Virus record (IMG/VR): IMGVR_UViG_3300021962_000535
Coordinates: 1 to 26,949 of that record
DNA: 26,949 nucleotides
Source: a virus
Strand: one strand, 5' to 3'
In this document: positions 1 to 9,138 of the stretch, piece by piece
Layout of the letters: each line of letters begins with the position of its first letter
How positions within the stretch are numbered: the first letter of the stretch is position 1
Position numbers and translations under genes: made by a program
The notes under the pieces: model-generated
Told to the model about the DNA's origin: nothing
Databases searched by the model: none
The model's input: the letters and a program-made list of their open reading frames with translations, nothing else

Positions 1-1
1 C

Positions 2-1030
2 AAGCAGACCGCTCACCCTCGGGCCACGATCGAAGGCCGCACCTACCACGTCATCCTGATCGATGAGTGCCAGGGCGCCGACGAGCGCGTGGTCAACAAG
101 AGCATCGGCCCCATGGGCGCGAGCACCAACGCCACGATGGTCTTCACGGGCACGCCGTCCTACGAGAAGGGCGTGTTCTACAAGCAGATCCAGCAGAACA
201 AGAGGCAGGCCACCAGACGCGGGGCCCGACAGAACCACTTCGAGGCCGACTGGAAAGAGGTCTCCCGGTGGAACGAGAACTACTCGAAGTTCGTCAAGAA
301 GGAACTGCTCCGCATCGGCGAGGACAGTGACGAGTTCCGCCTCTCCTACCGACTCCACTGGCTGCTCGACAAGGGGATGTTCACTACCTCGGAGCGTCTC
401 GACGCGCTCGGCGACCTGTCCATGGAGGTCGTGAAGTCGTGGCACAAGAGCCCCGTGGTCGTCGGCATCGACCCGGCCCGTAAGCAGGACTCGACCATCG
501 TCACCGTCGTGTGGGTCAACTGGGACCGGCCCGACGAGTTCGGCTACTACGAGCACCGGATCCTGAACTGGCTCGACCTGTCCGGCGTCGGGTGGGAGGA
601 GCAGTACTTCCGCATCGTGGAGTTCCTCCGCAACTACAACGTCTTCGCCGTAGGGGTCGACGTGGGAGGCGTAGGAGACGTTGTGGCGGCTCGGCTGAAG
701 GTCCTGCTCCCACACCTAGACATCGTGGAGATCGGCTCGCAGAGGCCCGACCAGTCGAAGCGCTGGAAGCATCTGATGGAGTTGCTAGATCGTGGGAAGT
801 TGGGATGGCCCGCGCACGCCAAGACGCGTCGACTGAAGACGTACCGACGGTTCCGCCAGCAGATGGAGGACCTGGAGAAGAAGTTCGAGGGTCCGTACGT
901 CCTGGCCGCAGCCCCTCGTGAGGCGGACGCGCACGACGACTACGCCGACTCGCTGGCCATCGCCTCGGTGCTCACGCTCGAACACACCATGCCCGAGATC
1001 GAGGTCAGCCACGGATCCTTCTTCGGCTGA
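2..1030 (+). CDS. Terminase large subunit, 3' part (ATPase end plus nuclease domain)
   Basis: This is the DNA-packaging motor protein; the 5' end lies before the window. The frame is open from base 2 and gives 342 residues. Near its start, residues VILIDECQGAD form a Walker-B-like ATPase strand (around residues 17-27). The C-terminal part has the RNase H-like nuclease pattern of phage terminases: GIDPARKQDST (first acidic site), AVGVDVGG (second acidic strand) and DAHDDYADSLA (third acidic cluster). In the family this domain cuts concatemeric DNA at packaging. A GTG at 89 is in frame but lies after the Walker-B strand, so it is not the true start. The gene ends 47 bases before the next one. 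The order ATPase then nuclease and the three acidic motifs make the call firm; headful or cohesive-end packaging cannot be told from this piece. Confidence 0.93.
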   Translation, partial: KQTAHPRATIEGRTYHVILIDECQGADERVVNKSIGPMGASTNATMVFTGTPSYEKGVFYKQIQQNKRQATRRGARQNHFEADWKEVSRWNENYSKFVKKELLRIGEDSDEFRLSYRLHWLLDKGMFTTSERLDALGDLSMEVVKSWHKSPVVVGIDPARKQDSTIVTVVWVNWDRPDEFGYYEHRILNWLDLSGVGWEEQYFRIVEFLRNYNVFAVGVDVGGVGDVVAARLKVLLPHLDIVEIGSQRPDQSKRWKHLMELLDRGKLGWPAHAKTRRLKTYRRFRQQMEDLEKKFEGPYVLAAAPREADAHDDYADSLAIASVLTLEHTMPEIEVSHGSFFG

Positions 1031-1077
1031 CTCGCTGGCATACTGGGGGCAGACCTTCACCCTAGGACGGGGCGCGC

Positions 1078-1866
1078 ATGCCTAACGACTACGACCCGTT
1101 CGGCCCCTGGAACACCCCGGGCTGGACTGCGGCCAACGGCTACCCCCTCGTAGTCTCCGATGACGGGATCTACACCCCCGAGGTGGCCTGGCCCGTCGAC
1201 CTGGTGCTGGTGGACATCACCGGAGACTTCCTGGACCAGTGGGGTCTTCCCGTCAACGGTGTCGTGCGCTTCACCCGAACCATCCAGTTCCGACTCGGAG
1301 ACGTCGTCATCAACCCCGGCGAGACCGTAGGCGTAGTCCGCGAGGGCGTCCTGACGGTCGAACTCCCGGCGTCGAACGACCCGTCCTACGACCAGGCCTT
1401 CGTCTACGACGTCAAGGAGTGCTGGCCGGGAGGACGCAAGTACCGCATCGAGGTCCCGTACGACGAGATCGATCCCGTCCCTCTCTACACGCTGGAGACG
1501 GACGAGACCAACGAGTCGGTGTCGGTGAGCCCGAGCACCACCTTGCGCGTGACGCAGGGCGCCACCTTCGACAAGACCTTCGGGTACTTCTACTCGAACG
1601 GGCAGCCGGTGACGGGTCTCACCAACTACACGGCGCACTTCGTCATCCGACCTACCCCGGCCGACGCGCCCATCTACGAGGACAACGCCGCGCCGTTCGA
1701 CAGTGTCACCGCAGTCGTGTCCCTCGAACTCACCTCGCTAGAGACGGCGGCCATTCCTGTCGGACGCTACGTCTATGGGCTCGAACTCGTCAGCGACGAT
1801 GTCGTACCGATCGTGATCCCGCTAGTGGCCAACGGCGCAATGCTGGTGTCTGAATCGGTGGCCTAA
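1078..1866 (+). CDS. Putative virion structural protein, two beta-rich domains
   Basis: A 262-residue protein of unknown function. The start ATG follows AGGACGGGG (about 1064-1072) at good spacing. It has no signal peptide or membrane segment and is rich in V, T, D and Y, as expected for beta-sandwich virion proteins. Residues 1-130 look like one domain, containing the pattern [17 protein letters not shown]. Residues 150-262 look like another: it begins near [16 protein letters not shown] and resembles, in general style only, the Ig-like adaptor domains of baseplate or tail-fibre proteins that begin with an unmodified linear term (TxGDTxxF...). Its stop overlaps the start of the collagen-like gene (TAATG), so the two are translationally coupled and may form one appendage. 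Function is inference from context. Confidence 0.75.
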   Translation: MPNDYDPFGPWNTPGWTAANGYPLVVSDDGIYTPEVAWPVDLVLVDITGDFLDQWGLPVNGVVRFTRTIQFRLGDVVINPGETVGVVREGVLTVELPASNDPSYDQAFVYDVKECWPGGRKYRIEVPYDEIDPVPLYTLETDETNESVSVSPSTTLRVTQGATFDKTFGYFYSNGQPVTGLTNYTAHFVIRPTPADAPIYEDNAAPFDSVTAVVSLELTSLETAAIPVGRYVYGLELVSDDVVPIVIPLVANGAMLVSESVA

Positions 1867-2954
1867 TGGCCGACATCGTTATCCAGTCGCCTAGCGACCA
1901 CCAGATCGTCATTGGTCCTGACGACGAGGTCGTAGAGGTCATCACCCCGGTCGCCGAGACCGAGGTAGTCATCGGACCTCCCGAGACCGAGATCGTCATC
2001 GACCCCCCAGCGAACATCGTCGTCATCGGTGACGAGGATGACGTGCTCGGAGTCCCCCTGGAGCAGTTCGGACCCACGGGACCGCAGGGGCCTCGCGGGT
2101 ACACCGGAGCAACTGGACCTACCGGAGTCACAGGCGCGTCCGGGGCCACCGGTCCTGTCGGTGCTACCGGAGCGACCGGAGCCACGGGCGTCGGGACAAC
2201 CGGCGCTACTGGAGCCACAGGGCCAGTCGGAGCAACCGGCGTCACCGGTCCTACCGGTGTTGGCACCACAGGTGCTACCGGGCCCGAAGGAGCGCTCGGA
2301 GCATCCGGACCTACTGGACCCTCGGGACCTCCCGGTGCTACGGGAGCCGGAGTCACAGGTGCCACAGGTCCCGTCGGCGCAACCGGCCCGGTCGGACCCA
2401 CGGGTGCCGGAGTCACGGGGGCCACCGGCCCTACAGGTCTCACGGGCAACGAAGGTCCCACCGGACCTCCCGGATCCACCGGCCCCACCGGTCCCACAGG
2501 CGTCACGGGTCCTCGCGGAGTTACCGGGGTCACCGGACTGCAAGGAGTCACCGGGCCGACCGGAGTGACTGGACCCATCGGGCTCACCGGAGCCACGGGA
2601 CCTGTTGGAGCGACGGGCCCGCTCGGAGTTACCGGTCCGATAGGACCAGTAGGACCGGCCGGAGTCACCGGGGTTACCGGTCCGCAAGGAGTTGCTGGCA
2701 CAGTTGGAGCAACAGGTGCGACAGGGCCGATGGGACCGGAGTTCGATGTGCCGTACGACATTGAGACCGACCTCAGCGTTCCCGGTGTTGTGTACGTCGG
2801 TCAGGCAGATCCTGGTTCCTCAACCTCCGCTGCGGTGTGGCGCGTGAAGAAGATCACCGAGAGCGTAGGCGGCACAAGCATCGACTGGGCAGACGGCGAT
2901 GCTGAGTTTGATAACGTCTGGGACGACCGCGATACCCTTACGTATGGGCCCTGA
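1866..2954 (+). CDS. Collagen-like virion protein 1
   Basis: A 362-residue protein whose middle is a Gly-X-Y collagen-like tract. Residues 1-68 are a short beta-rich N-terminal region with repeated IVIGP/VVIGP/IVIDP phrases, likely the anchoring part. Residues 69-292 are about 75 uninterrupted Gly-X-Y triplets, mostly GAT, GPT, GVT and GPV. Residues 293-362 are a small C-terminal domain ending [20 protein letters not shown], a type of end domain that recurs in phage tail proteins and could nucleate trimer folding. Known bacterial and phage collagen-like tracts form triple helices, so a trimeric fibre or whisker is expected. The start overlaps the previous stop by one base. Lysine and aromatic residues are nearly missing from the tract. 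Whether it sits on the head or tail is unknown. Confidence 0.9.
   Translation: MADIVIQSPSDHQIVIGPDDEVVEVITPVAETEVVIGPPETEIVIDPPANIVVIGDEDDVLGVPLEQFGPTGPQGPRGYTGATGPTGVTGASGATGPVGATGATGATGVGTTGATGATGPVGATGVTGPTGVGTTGATGPEGALGASGPTGPSGPPGATGAGVTGATGPVGATGPVGPTGAGVTGATGPTGLTGNEGPTGPPGSTGPTGPTGVTGPRGVTGVTGLQGVTGPTGVTGPIGLTGATGPVGATGPLGVTGPIGPVGPAGVTGVTGPQGVAGTVGATGATGPMGPEFDVPYDIETDLSVPGVVYVGQADPGSSTSAAVWRVKKITESVGGTSIDWADGDAEFDNVWDDRDTLTYGP
2070..2741 (+). repeat. Gly-X-Y coding repeat of collagen-like protein 1
   Basis: About 75 consecutive nine-base units encode Gly-X-Y triplets. The amino-acid pattern is strict, but synonymous codons vary (ggt/gga/ggc, acc/aca/acg/act), so long exact DNA repeats are scarce. 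This stretch also produces long meaningless Pro-rich frames on the opposite strand. Confidence 0.95.
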
Positions 2955-2988
2955 GTTGCTCGGCTCTTCATAGTCTTGGGAGACCAGA

Positions 2989-4893
2989 ATGGCGATTGCT
3001 ACCGACTTCGAGGTCCAGGTTGACGGCGACATCCGCCACGTCTCTGGTACTTCCACCTACACAGTGCTGGAGTTCCACCGCTGGTTGCAGGACCTCGCTG
3101 ATGACGCGCAAGCGGCTGGCGATGACATCCTCGACATCACCGACCTGACTCCGTCAGAGCGATCGACCGACAACATTATCACCCTGAACTCGCCGTTCAA
3201 CATTGACGACACCGCCGCTCAGTACCTCTACGACGGCTCGATCACCCAACTCGGCGGCGACACTGTCTACTCCGGTCTGGTAGTCGTGGGCGCGGTCGAG
3301 TCCGGCACCGAACTCCAGATCATCCAGGACAACCAGGTCGTAACTTCGTACTGGTCCACCGGCCTCAACGTCGACGCCGCAGCCAACATTCTGCTCCGCA
3401 TCATGGTCAAGACTCGTGACGCTGGCGCGGACATCGACGGCAAGCGCATCCGCGTCCAGGCCCGCGAACTCGGTGACACCTACTCAGAGTTCTCGGCCAC
3501 CCTCGGCCAGGGTAACTCCACCGCCGCTATCTTCACTGGTGTCGATCTGAACAACCAGACTGCCTCGGGCACCATCGCAGGGTGGACGATCACCAACACC
3601 GAGGGCTACCAACTCCTGGAGATCGACGGCACAGCCCCCGCCGAGGCCTACTACTCGCAGTGGGATCCCGGCACCCAGAGCATCAACGACCTCTACGAGT
3701 ACGCCAAGTACATCCAGCGACGCGGCACCTCCGAGGTCATCCACGGGCTCAATGGATTCCTCTTCCGAGGCATCACCGGTCAGTTTGGCTACGACACCGA
3801 AACGGCTGGAGGGCTCACTGAGGATTCAGTCCTTGCCTGGGGAACCTCCTTCGCGTACGACGGAGCAACTGGAACAGCCCTGGTCGTTGGAGACAAGGTC
3901 GAGAACACCACCAATGGTGGTACCGGAACCGTGGTCTACAACACCGGCACCAACATGGTCATCGCCCGCGACTCCGGTGGTGGCACCTGGGACGACAACG
4001 ATGACATCGTCAGGGTGGCCAACGCTGCCGGAGGTGCTCTGGTCGCTGGAGCCGTCCTCACCAACGGAACGGTCAACGACAACACCGCCTCTGGTGGTAC
4101 GGCCAAGTTGCTCGCCCTCTTCGACAACGGCACTGACGGAACAGTCTGGTTCCAGTTGCTGTCTGGCTCGAACCCAGTCAACAACCTGCCGATCTGGCAG
4201 CAGGGCGATGCTTCCTCCCGCGCTCTGGTCAACGGCTCAGTGACCGCTCGCACCGTCTCCTCGACCTTCATCGGTGTCTCCACTGGCTCGGCCCTGATTG
4301 GTGCCTTCGGTATCGGTGTTGTTCCGTCCGAACTGACGGCCTCCGACCTACTCTTCGACCTCACCAACACGCCTCGTACGCCTCCGAACAACGTCACCTT
4401 CACGGTCGGCGGGCTGGTGTCCGGCGAGGACCGCGTGCTGGTCGGCCCGGAGTCTGGTGGAACGCTGAACGTGGCCCAGTTCTCCCTCAACACCACGCTC
4501 TCTGGCGCCGCCGAGACCGCAGTGGTCATGGGCAGTGCTATCCCATCAGACACCCCGGCGACGGGAACGATCCGCATCGAACTCGACTCGGGTATCTACC
4601 GTCGGGTGGCCTACACCTCATGGACCGGCTCGACGTTCACCATCGCGTCCACGTCCTTTGCGGCTGACAACGCCACCTCCGGCAACAACGTGTTCATCTC
4701 GTACATCGACCTGCTCGCGTCAGCGGCCACGGCCTCCTTCACTGCGGTCTACCTGTCCAACCGGTCGCTCTTCATCCGCGTCCGTGACGGTGGTACCGCT
4801 GGTGACCTGGTCGGCATCAAGACCTTCGAGACCACGGGTACGCTTGGATCTGCTGGTGGTTCGACTACGGCCATTCGCACATCTGACGCGTAA
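2989..4893 (+). CDS. Large virion structural protein, conserved phage type, function unknown
   Basis: A 634-residue protein preceded by GGGAGA at good spacing. The N-terminal third (roughly residues 1-230) has a pattern I associate with a structural protein family of environmental phages: TDFEVQVDGDIRH, EFHRWLQDLADDA, LYDGSITQLGGDTVYSGLVV, KRIRVQARELGDTYSEF. The middle has Gly/Thr-rich short beta modules such as NGGTGTVVYNTGTNMVIARD, the kind of sticky surface module seen on capsids and tails. The C-terminal part is Ser/Thr/Ala-rich beta sequence. There is no signal peptide, membrane segment or enzyme motif. It is flanked by a collagen-like gene and a zinc-ribbon gene. A tail-fibre or capsid-decoration role is inference; family memory is not backed by a search. 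Confidence 0.8.
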   Translation: MAIATDFEVQVDGDIRHVSGTSTYTVLEFHRWLQDLADDAQAAGDDILDITDLTPSERSTDNIITLNSPFNIDDTAAQYLYDGSITQLGGDTVYSGLVVVGAVESGTELQIIQDNQVVTSYWSTGLNVDAAANILLRIMVKTRDAGADIDGKRIRVQARELGDTYSEFSATLGQGNSTAAIFTGVDLNNQTASGTIAGWTITNTEGYQLLEIDGTAPAEAYYSQWDPGTQSINDLYEYAKYIQRRGTSEVIHGLNGFLFRGITGQFGYDTETAGGLTEDSVLAWGTSFAYDGATGTALVVGDKVENTTNGGTGTVVYNTGTNMVIARDSGGGTWDDNDDIVRVANAAGGALVAGAVLTNGTVNDNTASGGTAKLLALFDNGTDGTVWFQLLSGSNPVNNLPIWQQGDASSRALVNGSVTARTVSSTFIGVSTGSALIGAFGIGVVPSELTASDLLFDLTNTPRTPPNNVTFTVGGLVSGEDRVLVGPESGGTLNVAQFSLNTTLSGAAETAVVMGSAIPSDTPATGTIRIELDSGIYRRVAYTSWTGSTFTIASTSFAADNATSGNNVFISYIDLLASAATASFTAVYLSNRSLFIRVRDGGTAGDLVGIKTFETTGTLGSAGGSTTAIRTSDA

Positions 4894-4912
4894 CACCGGG
4901 AGGGCATGACCC

Positions 4913-5137
4913 ATGGCCGTTCACACATGGGTGACCCGAGCCTACTGTCCTGAGTGCGACCAGTTTCTCTGGACGAACCCAGGCAGTGACTCGGTCATCT
5001 GTGGCTGCGGCGCATCTGAGATTCACGAGGATGTCGTCATCACTGGCGATGCCGTCGCGGACGAGGTCGTCTTCGCACAAGCAGTGGCTGACGATCTCAA
5101 CGTATCCGTGGAAGACCTTGAACTCTTGGAGGGCTGA
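4913..5137 (+). CDS. Small zinc-ribbon-like protein
   Basis: A 74-residue acidic protein with YCPECDQ near residue 11 and ICGCGASE near residue 29. The CxxC and CxC pairs, about 18 residues apart, suggest one structural zinc site. The second half is acidic and helical (DAVADEVVFAQAVADDLNVSVEDLELLEG). GGGAGGG upstream selects the ATG at 4913; the nearby ATG at 4906 is out of frame. The gene is coupled to the next by TGATG. Small CxxC proteins among virion genes may be assembly helpers or transcription-related; nothing here decides between these. Confidence 0.75.
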   Translation: MAVHTWVTRAYCPECDQFLWTNPGSDSVICGCGASEIHEDVVITGDAVADEVVFAQAVADDLNVSVEDLELLEG

Positions 5138-7005
5138 TGGCAGCGCCAGCATGGGCCACAGACCTCACAGACATCATCGTTGACCCAACATCGACCACTG
5201 GCTGGACGGCTCTCGGTGGCGGTGCGTCCGGTCTCCCCACAGCGGGTGAGACGGACTACTACGTCCAGGGCAGCACCTGCATGTCGAAAGGTGCCTGGAC
5301 CAACGCCCTGAAGGGCATGATCTACGCCAACGGCGGTGGTACTCCGGCCAACTTCACGGTTCCCACATCTGGTGTCGTGCTCGCCTGGGGCTACTACTCA
5401 GCGCCCGCCTCGCTGTCCAATAAGGCCGGTGGTGGGCTTCGCATCGTCATCGGATCGGGAACCGGCGCGTACTACCATTACTACGTCGGCGGGAGCGACA
5501 CCCTGACCTTCGAGTCGTGGGTGCCATACGTCGTTGACCCCAACACCGCCACAGCGGACACCACTACCGGCGCACCATCCGGCACCGAGGGCTACGTCGG
5601 CATCCTCGCCAACCTGCCCACCACAGCAGGCCCCACTAAGGGGAACCCCATCGCTATCGACGCGATCAGGTATGGGCGACACACCCTGACCTACACGCTC
5701 GGTGATGGTGCCCCGAACTACAACACCTTCGCGCTCGCAGAGGCTACGGCCAACTCGAACACGAACCGCTGGGGCAACATCGAGTACAACAAGGGTGTCT
5801 ACCTGGTCCAGGGCTTCCACTCCTTTGGGTCCTCGGGCACGGCTGTGGACTTCCGCGACTCCAACAAGGTGCTCTTCATCCGTGCCTCTGGTGGCAACAA
5901 CGGAGGCAACGACGCGGTGGCTACGGCCTACAACCGCTTCGAGATCCTCAATGCCAGCAGCAACGTGTCGTGGACGAACATCTCCCTCTCGGCGCTGGGT
6001 ACTCGTGCTCGTGGTGTCTTCGTTCACACGGCAGGCACCCTGACGCTCGACTCCTGCCAGTTCACAGACATGGACACCTTCTCGTTCCTGGCCGCAGCCA
6101 GTGTGACCGACACGGTCTTCCGTCGCTGTAACGCTGTCACTGCTCCCGGCACCAACCTCGTTGGCTCACAGATCCGCACGCCAACCGTGGCGGCTGACGC
6201 CTCTGGCTTGGTGTGGAACGTCGCAACTGACACTGACGGCAAGTTGGACGACATGGTCTTCACCAAGGGGACCAACGCTCACCACGCAATCGAGTTGGGG
6301 ACGACCAGCCCCACGACGGTCACGCTGCGCGGTCTGACGTTCACCGGCTTCAACGCCAGCAACGCGCAGAACGACTCGACCATCTACGTCAAGCGCACCA
6401 CCGGTACTGTCACCATCAACCTGGTGGGGTGCTCCGGCAACATCTCCTACAAGACCGATGGCGCCACGGTGGTGCTGGTGACCGACCCGGTCACCCTGTC
6501 CGTGCACGTCCAGGACGCCAACACCGGCTCGCCCATCTCAGGAGCCCGCGTCTGGGTGCCAGTCACCTCCAGCGCCGGTGGCCGTCCCTACCTCCAGTCC
6601 ATCTCCTCGATCACCCGCTCGGGTTCAACGGCGACGGTGACGACCGGTACAGATCACAACCTAGCCACCAACGACTATGTGGACATCGCTGGTGCGACCG
6701 AGCAGGAGTACAACGGCACCTTTCAGGTCACGGTTACTGGAGCAACCACCTTCACCTACACCGTGACCGGCACCCCCAGCACACCAGCGGGCGGTACCAA
6801 GACGGTGACCTTCGTGGTCATCTCTGATCTCACTGATGGCTCAGGAGACATCTCAGCGACATACTCATGGAACGCGAGTCAGCCCGTATCAGGGAGGGTC
6901 CGTAAGGGTTCAAGTGCAACGTACTACAAGACATCACCCATCTCCGGGACTATCGACTCCGGGGCGGGCCTGGCTGTTACCATTCAGATGATCCCTGACG
7001 CATAG
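5137..7005 (+). CDS. Putative beta-helix virion protein (tail spike or fibre type)
   Basis: A 622-residue protein starting within the previous stop (TGATG). Residues about 1-200 are Gly/Thr/Tyr-rich beta sequence with a chain-end or anchoring look. Residues about 200-440 contain short hydrophobic strands spaced as in right-handed parallel beta-helices (FEILNASSNVSWTNISLSAL, LTLDSCQFTDM, TLRGLTFTGF, INLVGCSGNISY). From about residue 450 there is an Ig/CarboxypepD-like strand (LSVHVQDANTGSPISGARVWV), followed by a small domain with ATVTTGTDHNLATNDYVDIAGA, a motif common in phage adhesins. I see no clear catalytic residues, so depolymerase activity is not supported. Role as a receptor-binding or surface protein is inferred from fold style and context. 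Confidence 0.75.
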   Translation: MAAPAWATDLTDIIVDPTSTTGWTALGGGASGLPTAGETDYYVQGSTCMSKGAWTNALKGMIYANGGGTPANFTVPTSGVVLAWGYYSAPASLSNKAGGGLRIVIGSGTGAYYHYYVGGSDTLTFESWVPYVVDPNTATADTTTGAPSGTEGYVGILANLPTTAGPTKGNPIAIDAIRYGRHTLTYTLGDGAPNYNTFALAEATANSNTNRWGNIEYNKGVYLVQGFHSFGSSGTAVDFRDSNKVLFIRASGGNNGGNDAVATAYNRFEILNASSNVSWTNISLSALGTRARGVFVHTAGTLTLDSCQFTDMDTFSFLAAASVTDTVFRRCNAVTAPGTNLVGSQIRTPTVAADASGLVWNVATDTDGKLDDMVFTKGTNAHHAIELGTTSPTTVTLRGLTFTGFNASNAQNDSTIYVKRTTGTVTINLVGCSGNISYKTDGATVVLVTDPVTLSVHVQDANTGSPISGARVWVPVTSSAGGRPYLQSISSITRSGSTATVTTGTDHNLATNDYVDIAGATEQEYNGTFQVTVTGATTFTYTVTGTPSTPAGGTKTVTFVVISDLTDGSGDISATYSWNASQPVSGRVRKGSSATYYKTSPISGTIDSGAGLAVTIQMIPDA

Positions 7006-7008
7006 GAG
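7004..7008 (+). promoter_or_regulatory. Ribosome site that decides the start of the coiled-coil gene
   Basis: AGGAG here overlaps the previous stop codon. It is only one base from the ATG at 7010 but four bases from the ATG at 7013, so 7013 is the better start of the next gene. Confidence 0.6.
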
Positions 7009-7012
7009 CATG

Positions 7013-7261
7013 ATGTCCACCGAAGAAGTTGAGCCCGTTCGCGCCGTCAAGATCGGTGATGGGCTCGTGCGCGAGGGGTCTGCCGCCCACATGAACGCCA
7101 AGGCCCTGGCACAGGAGATCGTTCGCCTTCGCACAGATCAGGAGGCTCGCTTCACCGTCCTGGAGAACCGGGTCGCCATGCAGGACCAGAAGATCGCCCA
7201 ACTCCAGAACCTCTTTGCCACCCAGATGGTGACCCGAGGCTCGGGTCCGACTGCGGAGTAG
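7013..7261 (+). CDS. Small coiled-coil protein
   Basis: An 82-residue protein (83 if the adjacent ATG at 7010 is used). Residues about 25-70 form a heptad-like helix: AKALAQEIVRLRTDQEARF then VLENRVAMQDQKIAQLQNLF, with regularly spaced V, L, I and A. It has no cysteine, signal peptide or membrane segment. It lies between two structural genes and stops four bases before the next start. A short trimeric coiled coil could act as a connector or chaperone for fibres; this is inference. No family recognised. Confidence 0.75.
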   Translation: MSTEEVEPVRAVKIGDGLVREGSAAHMNAKALAQEIVRLRTDQEARFTVLENRVAMQDQKIAQLQNLFATQMVTRGSGPTAE

Positions 7262-7264
7262 CCC

Positions 7265-7762
7265 ATGGCCATCTCCGTGAACTGGAACACCAAGGTCATC
7301 TTCGTGCCTCAGGCCGACCTGACCTTGGTCTCTGGCACGCTCTATGAGTTGGACACGGACTGGTTCAGGCTTCAACTGAAGGACATCGAGGACGACGAGG
7401 GCATCCCTTTCCTAGACACCCACCGGCACAACACCGAGGTCACGGTGGCGGGTACCACCTTCGCCCGCGTCATCGAGATCATCAACGGGTACTCCGTCGA
7501 GTTCGAGGACGGGGCCTACACCGTCCGGCTGGCTGGCTCGAACAACAACATCTTCGACGTGGAGAACGGCATCCTGGTTCAGAACCAGGTCCAGATCATC
7601 GCCCAGAACTCAGCCGGTCTGATCGTCCTGGCTGGCGGGGTCGCGGCCACCCCCGCCGAGATCGCCGACGCCGTGTGGGACGAGCCTATGTCCGACCACC
7701 CGGACCCCGGTACTTTCGGGCAGCGGCTCCGCAACCTCTTCCCGTCCTACTGGGGCGTCTGA
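7265..7762 (+). CDS. Conserved virion structural protein, function unknown
   Basis: A 165-residue protein. Residues 1-110 are beta-rich (YELDTDWFRLQLKDIEDDEG, VIEIINGYSVEFEDGAYTVRLAG) and contain NGILVQNQVQIIAQNSAGL, a phrase I associate with many tail-region phage proteins. The C-terminal tail IADAVWDEPMSDHPDPGTFGQ is also a recurring phage element, thought to be a linker or end peptide of tail proteins. The stop overlaps the next start (TGATG). A minor tail or fibre-associated role is likely but not proven. Confidence 0.78.
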   Translation: MAISVNWNTKVIFVPQADLTLVSGTLYELDTDWFRLQLKDIEDDEGIPFLDTHRHNTEVTVAGTTFARVIEIINGYSVEFEDGAYTVRLAGSNNNIFDVENGILVQNQVQIIAQNSAGLIVLAGGVAATPAEIADAVWDEPMSDHPDPGTFGQRLRNLFPSYWGV

Positions 7763-8241
7763 TGCCTGTCGACTTCCCGGACTCCCCGAGCGTCAACGAC
7801 GAGTTCTCGGTTGACGGGGTCACTCGAATCTGGACTGGCACTGCGTGGGTGCTGAAGACGAGCGGCGGCGGTAGTGCCAGGACCACCGCAACGATCACTA
7901 CCGCCTCCCTGGCCAGCGGAGCAACCGAGGATGCGACGGTTGTTCTCGCGGCCGGGTACCGTCTCCTTCAGATAACCACCGATCGTGCCTGTCGTGTCAG
8001 GCTTTACACAACGAGCGCTAAGCGCACCGCCGATGCTGCTCGCAGTATTGGGGTGGATCCCACAGGAGATCACGGGCTGCTGTTCGAGTTCGTGGCCACA
8101 GGTGCAGTCGCCGACTACGACCTAACGCCCACGATCGATGGATTCTGCCCAGCCGGTACGTCGGCGTACTACGCCATAGAGAACCGCTCGGGCAGCACGA
8201 GCACAGTCGAGGTCATACTCGCCTGGATCAGGACGGAGTGA
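7762..8241 (+). CDS. Small virion protein with tail-fibre-type N-terminal module
   Basis: A 159-residue protein. I chose the ATG at 7762 because it overlaps the preceding stop as TGATG, and the protein then begins MPVDFPDSPSVNDEFSVDG, a module (with RIWTGTAWVLK) found at the ends of many phage fibre proteins. An upstream in-frame ATG at 7675 lies deep inside the preceding gene and adds Pro/Arg-rich nonsense. After a Gly/Ser linker near residue 40 comes a beta-sandwich-like domain (TTATITTASLASGATEDATVVLAAGYRLLQI), ending EVILAWIRTE. Probably a small fibre or head-decoration protein; function unproven. Confidence 0.78.
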   Translation: MPVDFPDSPSVNDEFSVDGVTRIWTGTAWVLKTSGGGSARTTATITTASLASGATEDATVVLAAGYRLLQITTDRACRVRLYTTSAKRTADAARSIGVDPTGDHGLLFEFVATGAVADYDLTPTIDGFCPAGTSAYYAIENRSGSTSTVEVILAWIRTE

Positions 8242-8242
8242 G

Positions 8243-9136
8243 ATGGCGGCAACGACGTGGATGGCGACCTATCAGCAGACTACGGATGCCGAGTTCCGTG
8301 CCTGGGGCTCTGCCACCAAAGCAGGACTTGCTGCTGCGGGCTTCGTACAGACTTCCGACACCGGACAGATCGACTGGACTACGGTCTTGGCCCCTACGGT
8401 GGCAACGACTGCCCAGGGCTATGAGATCTGGAGCCTCAACGACGCGGCTCAGTCCACCTGTCCTATCTTCTTCAAGATCGAATACGGCTCAGGCTCTACG
8501 ACACCCAGCGCACGTCCCAACATCTGGATCACTGTAGGTACTGGGTCCAACGGTTCTGGCACCATCAACGGTGTCACGATCTTGTCTCGCACGGCCTTCA
8601 ACACCAGTACAAACGGGGTCGCGGGAGAGACGCCTAACTGGGCTTGCTGTCACGATGCTTCTGGCGCCTTCTGGTTTGCGTTGGCCCCAGTCAACTCATC
8701 TGCTCCTGGCGGGTTCTTTGGGATCTTCAGGTGGGCTGAGGACGACGACACGGTCGGGACTCGTGGCGTCACTGTGATTCATCAGACCACCACCGGCTCC
8801 ACTATCATCACGACGCACTACCGTCGTGCGTTGGCGAGCACGCTGTCGGGTCGTGGGGGTTGGTCATACCCCTTCTCTCAGACCTCTGCCACACTGGCGC
8901 AGGGGCTGACGCTACCGGTCTTCTACGACTACGGCCAAGACGCTGATGCCTTGCGGCCCATGATGGGCTTGTTCGGCCACAACTCGGGTGACTTCCAACA
9001 GGGCGCTATCATCCCCATCACGGCCTATGGAGCAACACGCAACTTCATCCGTATCCCTGGCTCCGGGTCGGGGTCTCCTGTGGGCACGGACCAAGCGCAG
9101 AGTAGCGCTGCCAAGGCGCTCTTCGTGTACGAGTAG
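8243..9136 (+). CDS. Putative virion structural protein
   Basis: A 297-residue protein beginning one base after the previous stop. N-terminal residues TYQQTTDAEFRAWGSATKAGL followed by DTGQIDW and YEIWSLNDAAQ are, in my memory, typical of a phage structural family in environmental tailed phages; the rest is Gly/Ser/Thr-rich beta sequence. Two adjacent cysteines (WACCHD) occur near residue 135. No catalytic motif, signal peptide or membrane segment is visible. It sits among fibre-like genes, so an appendage or virion-surface role is the best guess. Confidence 0.75.
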   Translation: MAATTWMATYQQTTDAEFRAWGSATKAGLAAAGFVQTSDTGQIDWTTVLAPTVATTAQGYEIWSLNDAAQSTCPIFFKIEYGSGSTTPSARPNIWITVGTGSNGSGTINGVTILSRTAFNTSTNGVAGETPNWACCHDASGAFWFALAPVNSSAPGGFFGIFRWAEDDDTVGTRGVTVIHQTTTGSTIITTHYRRALASTLSGRGGWSYPFSQTSATLAQGLTLPVFYDYGQDADALRPMMGLFGHNSGDFQQGAIIPITAYGATRNFIRIPGSGSGSPVGTDQAQSSAAKALFVYE

Positions 9137-9138
9137 CC

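Noticed and set aside
1790-2761. Long Pro-rich open frame on the minus strand ([10 protein letters not shown]-like) opposite collagen-like protein 1
   Set aside because: It is the mirror of Gly-X-Y codons (ggn-acn read backwards), has no good ribosome site and overlaps a well-supported gene.
5137-7005. Polysaccharide depolymerase call for the beta-helix-like protein
   Set aside because: Beta-helix style alone is not enough; I see no conserved catalytic acidic or lyase residues.
7675-7761. Upstream extension of the gene that starts at 7762
   Set aside because: It lies inside the preceding gene, encodes Pro/Arg-rich out-of-frame sequence, and the TGATG overlap at 7762 gives a natural start.
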